Source: Virgisporangium aurantiacum (lineage in GTDB: Bacteria; Actinomycetota; Actinomycetes; Mycobacteriales; Micromonosporaceae). From it: a stretch of 64,000 bases of DNA. Made by a program: the position numbers and the translations under genes. The notes beneath the pieces are model-generated. The model worked only from the letters and a program-made list of their open reading frames with translations, was not told the DNA's origin and made no database searches. The stretch is from positions 124,001 to 188,000 of the forward strand of contig NZ_BOPG01000024.1 of assembly GCF_016863635.1 (NCBI RefSeq). Direction: 5' to 3'. This document shows positions 60,661 to 64,000 of this stretch, one piece after another. Every line of letters starts with the position of its first letter. Positions within the stretch are counted from its first letter, which is position 1.

Positions 60661-61311
60661 GTGACCGTTCATGACCTTGCCCGCGCCCTGCCGGAGATCC
60701 CGGCGCTGCGAGAGCGGTGCCGGGCGTACGCGATGCTCGACGCGATCCTGTGTCCGGAATGGGAGGACCGGTACTACTCGTTCGACGCGAAGTGGTCGGC
60801 GGGCGAGGAGATGGCGTCGATGCGCACCGGCACCGGCGACCTCTGGTCGATCGTGTTCTCCGCGGCCGGCGCGTTCGTGCGCGGGTTCGACCACGAGGCG
60901 CCGATGAGCCCGGCCGGCAACGGCGGCCGGCTGTGGCCGGGCCTGGTGGAGAGCGTGCCGCCCGAGTTCGCCGACAGCGTCGACGAACCCGCGTTCAGCT
61001 ACGACGGCGTTCTCGAGGCGACGGTGTGCCTGTGGCGGCGCACCGGCGACGACCGCTGGCAGGCCGGCGACATCGAGTTCCCGCCCGGCGACGACCCGGA
61101 CGGCGCGACCAACCTCTTCGAGACCCTGGTGGACGGGTCGTACCACGAGTTCGCGGAGGACTACTACGAGCGGCCGGTGGACGCCGACGCGGTCCGCGCG
61201 ATCCTCGACCTACGCCCGTTGACCACCGACCTGGTGAAGCGGCTCAACCCCGACCTGGCCCTGGTCGACCTGGCCGCCGACCTCGCCGAGATCGGGTACC
61301 CCCGCCAGTAG
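60661..61311 (+). CDS. Conserved hypothetical protein (SMI1/KNR4-like reading uncertain)
   Basis: A 216-residue cytosolic protein. It is rich in acidic and aromatic residues: RAYAMLDAILCPEWEDRYYSFDAKWSAGEEMASMRTGTGDLWSIVFS, GAFVRGFDHEAPMSPAGNGGRLWPGLVESVPPEFA, and a C-terminal segment ending LADLAEIGYPRQ-like. It resembles a widespread actinomycete hypothetical family without a known function, often found as a lone gene. The start is GTG 60661 or GTG 60643. It is divergent from the SARP gene, and its last 102 bases overlap the opposing MerR gene. Confidence 0.7.
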   Translation: MTVHDLARALPEIPALRERCRAYAMLDAILCPEWEDRYYSFDAKWSAGEEMASMRTGTGDLWSIVFSAAGAFVRGFDHEAPMSPAGNGGRLWPGLVESVPPEFADSVDEPAFSYDGVLEATVCLWRRTGDDRWQAGDIEFPPGDDPDGATNLFETLVDGSYHEFAEDYYERPVDADAVRAILDLRPLTTDLVKRLNPDLALVDLAADLAEIGYPRQ

Positions 61312-62049
61312 ACCGGCGCGCTCCAGGTACATGAACAGCGCCGCCGTCGCGCGGGTGCGGCGGATGCTGGCCTCGCCCAGTTCGCGGAGGCGGAACGTCA
61401 GCGCGGTGCGGGTGCGGGCCGGGTCGCCGGCGACCATCGCGGCGATGACCTCGCCCACGGCGGCGACGGGGTAGCCGGCGCGCCGCAGCAGCACGATGAG
61501 CCGGGCCCGGGTCAGCTGGGTCTGATCGTAGGTGCGGTACCCCGTCGCCCGGTCCCGGGCGGGTGCGAGCAGGCCGCGCCGCTCCCACAACCGCAGCGCC
61601 GACGGGCGCGCGCCGGCCGCGGCGGCGGCGTCGGCGATGTGCAGCGGACGGTCGACGCGGAAGCGTTCGGGGAGGTCGCCGTCGAGCGCCCGCAGCATCG
61701 AGCGGACGTGGACGCGTTCCCGGTCGAGCTCGGCGTGGCTCCGGTCGACGTGGGCCAGCGCGCCGGCCGGATCGCCGTCGTGGTGGACGGTGCTCAGGAT
61801 GGCGACGGCGGTCTGCCAGCCGTGGCCGCCGATGAGGACGCGGGCGGTCGCGAGCGCGTCGCCGTGGCGGGCGGTGAAGATCCGGTAGCCGTTCGGGGCG
61901 CGGTCGGCCGGCGGGAGGACGCCGAGCGTGACGTAGTTGCGGATCTGCTGCACCGACAGGCCGGCGGCCCGGGCTAGGTCGGTGATCCTTGGACCAGCAT
62001 TGGAGGCTTTCTCCGCCCGTGCGGCCATTGTGTACTGATTCCTCCGCAT
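61210..62049 (-). CDS. MerR-family regulator with two HTH segments
   Basis: A 279-residue regulator with two MerR-type winged helices: residues about 21-70 (ITDLARAAGLSVQQIRNYVTLGVLPPADRAPNGYRIF) and about 135-205 (LHIADAAAAAGARPSALRLWERRGLLAPARDRATGYRTYDQTQLTRARLIVLLRRAGYPV). Typical MerR proteins have one. The C-terminal 34 residues are encoded antisense to the conserved hypothetical gene, so that tail may be a recent extension. It is divergent from an ABC exporter operon starting 39 bases away, whose promoter it probably controls. ATG 62049; an internal ATG at 62028 is possible. Confidence 0.82.
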   Translation of the reverse strand: MRRNQYTMAARAEKASNAGPRITDLARAAGLSVQQIRNYVTLGVLPPADRAPNGYRIFTARHGDALATARVLIGGHGWQTAVAILSTVHHDGDPAGALAHVDRSHAELDRERVHVRSMLRALDGDLPERFRVDRPLHIADAAAAAGARPSALRLWERRGLLAPARDRATGYRTYDQTQLTRARLIVLLRRAGYPVAAVGEVIAAMVAGDPARTRTALTFRLRELGEASIRRTRATAALFMYLERAGLLAGVPDLGEVGGQVDQGQVGVEPLHQVGGQRA

Positions 62050-62065
62050 AAACAGTGCAATGCTA

Positions 62066-62087
62066 GTTCAATGGTAGCGTTCAATGG
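62066..62087. promoter_or_regulatory. Direct repeats and -10 before the ABC exporter
   Basis: GTTCAATGG occurs at 62066-62074 and 62079-62087, a 13-base period ending directly before the ATG at 62088. TAGCGT (62075-62080) lies between and ends 7 bases before the ATG, fitting a leaderless -10 inside a MerR-type control region. Confidence 0.5.
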
Positions 62088-63062
62088 ATGAGTTCAGCGG
62101 TGGTCCGCGTCGAGGGCCTCACCATGACCTACCGCGTCCCGGTGCGGGCCGGTGGGCTCGGCGCGGCGCTGGCGTCGGTGGTGCGCCGCCGCTACCGCGA
62201 CGTCCACGCGGTCCGCGAGATCGGGTTCGACATCGGGCCGGGCGAGGTGGTCGGTTTCATCGGACCCAACGGGGCGGGCAAGACCACCACGATGAAGATG
62301 CTCGCCGGGCTTCTGCACCCGACGGCCGGGCACGTCGACGTGCTCGGGTACACCCCGTGGCAGCGCCGTACGCCGTTCCTCAAGCAGATCGCGCTGATCC
62401 GGGGCAGCCAGCCGGTCGGCGGCTCGCAGGAGCTCACCGTGCTCGACGCGCTGGACTACCAGCGGCTGCTGTACGACGTTCCGCGCGGCGACTTCACCGT
62501 CTCGCTCGCCGGGCTCACGGACCTGCTGGAGCTGGATCCGTTGCTGGACCGGCAACTGCGGGCGCTGAGCCTCGGCGAGAAGATGCGCGTCGGGCTGGCC
62601 CTCGCGCTGCTGTACCGGCCGCGGCTGCTGTTCCTCGACGAGCCCACGCTCGGCCTCGACGTGTCGGCCACCGCCACGATCCGCCGCTTCCTCGCCGCCC
62701 ACGCCGAACAGACCGGCGCCACGATCCTGCTCACCAGCCACTACATGGCCGACGTGCAGTCGTTGTGCCGGCGGCTGATGCTCATCGACGACGGCCGCAT
62801 CCAGTACGACGGGTCGCTGCACGAACTGTCCGCGCGGCTGTCGCCGTTCAAGCTCATCCGGGTCCACGCACCGGGCGCAGACATCTCCTTCGGCGACATC
62901 GTGGAAAGATCCGAGGGGACGTGGGTGCTGCGCGTCCCGCGTGAAGACGTCGCCCGGGTCACGGCGCACCTGCTGTCCACTGTGGACGTCGCCGACCTCG
63001 CGGTGGAGGAACCCGCGCTGGAGAACGTGATCGACCGCGTCTACCGCGAGGGCGTCTCGTGA
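62088..63062 (+). CDS. ABC transporter ATP-binding protein
   Basis: A 324-residue ABC-2-type ATPase: Walker A FIGPNGAGKTTTMKML near residue 63, Q-loop LIRGSQ, variant signature LSLGEKMRVGLALALL, Walker B LLFLDEPTLGLDV and switch LLTSHYM. The inserted GGLGAALASVVRRRYRDVHAVRE near the start is typical of exporters paired with DUF990-type permeases. It is followed at once by two permease genes. It is probably regulated by the divergent MerR-type protein. A perfect iterated palindrome lies at 62975-62987. Confidence 0.88.
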   Translation: MSSAVVRVEGLTMTYRVPVRAGGLGAALASVVRRRYRDVHAVREIGFDIGPGEVVGFIGPNGAGKTTTMKMLAGLLHPTAGHVDVLGYTPWQRRTPFLKQIALIRGSQPVGGSQELTVLDALDYQRLLYDVPRGDFTVSLAGLTDLLELDPLLDRQLRALSLGEKMRVGLALALLYRPRLLFLDEPTLGLDVSATATIRRFLAAHAEQTGATILLTSHYMADVQSLCRRLMLIDDGRIQYDGSLHELSARLSPFKLIRVHAPGADISFGDIVERSEGTWVLRVPREDVARVTAHLLSTVDVADLAVEEPALENVIDRVYREGVS

Positions 63063-63075
63063 CCGAGGTGCGGTC

Positions 63076-63846
63076 GTGAGTCGGTTGTTGCGGCTGCTGG
63101 CGGCGCGCACGCGGCGGCAGTTCCTCGACTGGTCGGGCGGCTGGTGGTTCACGCTCACGCTCGTCGCGAACGAGACGCTCGGCCCACTCGTCGGGCTGTT
63201 CGTGTGGTCGACGGTCTTCCCCGACGACCCGGGCGTCGTCTCCTACTTCATCGCGCTGATGGCGGTGCAGCTGATGACCGCGTCGTACGAGAACCACACG
63301 TTCTCGGAGACCGTGTACCAGGGCACGGTCAGCCACGAACTGCTGAAGCCGCAGCCGGTGGTGATCGGCCCGATCGGCGAGAACCTCGCGATCCGCGTCT
63401 GGTTGACGATCTTCGGCCTGCCGCTGGCGGCGCTCGCCGGGTTCGCGCTGGACGCGTCCTACGAGTGGCATCATGTGCTGCTCGCCCTGCCCGCGCTGCT
63501 CTGCGCCGCCGTGCTGCGGTTCCTGTTCACCTGGGTCCTCGCGCTCGCCGCGTTCTGGACCGAGCGGGTCCACGCGGTGGTGACGTTCGGCTGGGTGCTC
63601 ATCTTCCTGCTCGGCGGCGGGGCGGCACCCGTCGACGTGCTGCCGGATCCGTGGCGTGCGGTCGCCGTCACCCTGCCCTTCTACGCGATGCTCGGCCTGC
63701 CGGCCGACCTCGCCACCGGAACCGTCGACGGCCCGGGCGCCGTCGCCGCCATCGGCCGCGCGGCGGCCTGGATCCTCGCCTTCGGCGCGCTCTCCGCCGC
63801 CGTCTGGCGCGCCGGTGTGCGTCGGTACACGGTGATCGGCGCATGA
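63076..63846 (+). CDS. ABC-2 family (DUF990-type) permease
   Basis: A 256-residue membrane protein with about six helices: MSRLLRLLAARTRRQFLDWSGGWWFTLTLVANETLGPLVGLFVW, SETVYQGTVSHELLKPQPVVIGPIGENLAIRVW, and FWTERVHAVVTFGWVLIFLLGGGAAPVDVLP. This is the pattern of DUF990 ABC permeases. GTG 63076 lies 13 bases after the ATPase stop. It overlaps the next permease gene by 4 bases (ATGA). Confidence 0.82.
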   Translation: MSRLLRLLAARTRRQFLDWSGGWWFTLTLVANETLGPLVGLFVWSTVFPDDPGVVSYFIALMAVQLMTASYENHTFSETVYQGTVSHELLKPQPVVIGPIGENLAIRVWLTIFGLPLAALAGFALDASYEWHHVLLALPALLCAAVLRFLFTWVLALAAFWTERVHAVVTFGWVLIFLLGGGAAPVDVLPDPWRAVAVTLPFYAMLGLPADLATGTVDGPGAVAAIGRAAAWILAFGALSAAVWRAGVRRYTVIGA

Positions 63847-64000
63847 AGCTCCTCCGCCTGTTCGCCGCGGGCTTCTCGATGTCCGTCCGCCGGATGCTGG
63901 CGTTCCGGGCCAACCTGTTCTTCGACATCGCGGTCGCCGTGGCCGGGTTGACGTCGACGGTCGGCACGATCCTGCTCGTCTTCACCCAGACCGACCAGCT
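63843..64000 (+). CDS. Second ABC-2 family permease (3' truncated by window)
   Basis: The first 52 residues of a membrane protein: MKLLRLFAAGFSMSVRRMLAFRANLFFDIAV begins like the partner DUF990 permease and enters a first hydrophobic helix. The ATG overlaps the upstream permease stop. The gene runs past the window end; two different permeases per ATPase is the usual layout for this type. Confidence 0.75.
   Translation, partial: MKLLRLFAAGFSMSVRRMLAFRANLFFDIAVAVAGLTSTVGTILLVFTQTDQ

Larger units (their letters stand above)
32033..62987. repeat. Dispersed family of GTCCAC-N-GTGGAC palindromes
   Basis: Perfect copies lie at 32033-32045, 37297-37309, 44996-45008, 52280-52292, 53429-53441, 55157-55169 and 62975-62987. 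Copies with a 3-base centre (GTCCA-NNN-TGGAC) lie at 34713-34725, 36592-36604, 43283-43295 and 48944-48956, plus an outlier at 10358-10370. Copies with one damaged half lie at 37163-37175, 37729-37741, 41744-41756, 44099-44111, 52186-52198, 56363-56375 and 56981-56993. All are inside genes. Confidence 0.8.

Noticed and set aside
62088..64000. The ABC exporter as the cluster's self-resistance pump
   Set aside because: It lies beyond the SARP gene, is divergent from its own MerR-type regulator and is separated by an unrelated gene; there is no evidence linking it to the product.

Overview
This window is very GC-rich DNA with dense, often overlapping genes, many GTG starts, SARP/AfsR-type and LuxR/NarL-type regulation, F420/flavin LLM oxidoreductases and large NRPS/PKS genes. 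It is chromosomal DNA of a secondary-metabolite-producing actinomycete; I cannot fix the genus by eye. I see no tRNA, rRNA, insertion sequence, CRISPR array or attachment site, and no gene-free stretch longer than about 300 bases.

Left part (1-32.8 kb): mostly housekeeping and accessory genes. It starts with the 3' end of a large-subunit catalase, then a zinc alcohol dehydrogenase, an MFS exporter, a flavin-fold enzyme and a secreted protein. A 1020-residue WD40-GTPase-TIR protein follows (4.6-7.6 kb), with an LLM oxidoreductase 3 bases upstream of it. A divergent MarR/FAD-monooxygenase pair has a clear operator between the two genes. An Hsp70 is translationally coupled to a large J-like partner (11.4-15.7 kb). 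A compact locus at 17.0-19.5 kb encodes a small six-cysteine peptide, an ABC exporter and a mini signal peptidase, with a hairpin between peptide and exporter. It is followed by a NarL-type two-component system and assorted regulators, lipases and transporters.

Right part (33.0-60.6 kb): an NRPS/PKS biosynthetic gene cluster in two facing arms. The plus arm is LLM oxidoreductase, type II thioesterase fused to a decayed phosphopantetheinyl transferase, NRPS (A-PCP-C-A-PCP) and PKS (KS-AT-KR-DH-ACP). The minus arm, led by a SARP/AfsR regulator, is a free carrier protein, a protein with a decayed KS-AT followed by C-A-PCP, a type II thioesterase with a cysteine nucleophile, an LLM oxidoreductase and an NRPS ending in a thioester reductase (C-A-PCP-R). 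My reading is a short hybrid: two amino acids, one malonate unit, a probable glycine and a probable basic residue, released reductively as an aldehyde or alcohol. No intact phosphopantetheinyl transferase and no MbtH-like protein is visible in the cluster.

End (60.7-64 kb): a conserved hypothetical gene, a tandem-HTH MerR regulator and a divergent ABC-2 type exporter operon that runs off the window.

Two signals cut across genes. First, a short palindrome, GTCCAC-N-GTGGAC and close variants, recurs about 19 times, almost all between 32 and 63 kb, inside coding sequence on both strands and in two reading frames. Second, about a dozen genes have a TANNNT-like -10 hexamer 6 to 8 bases before the start codon, which points to widespread leaderless transcription.
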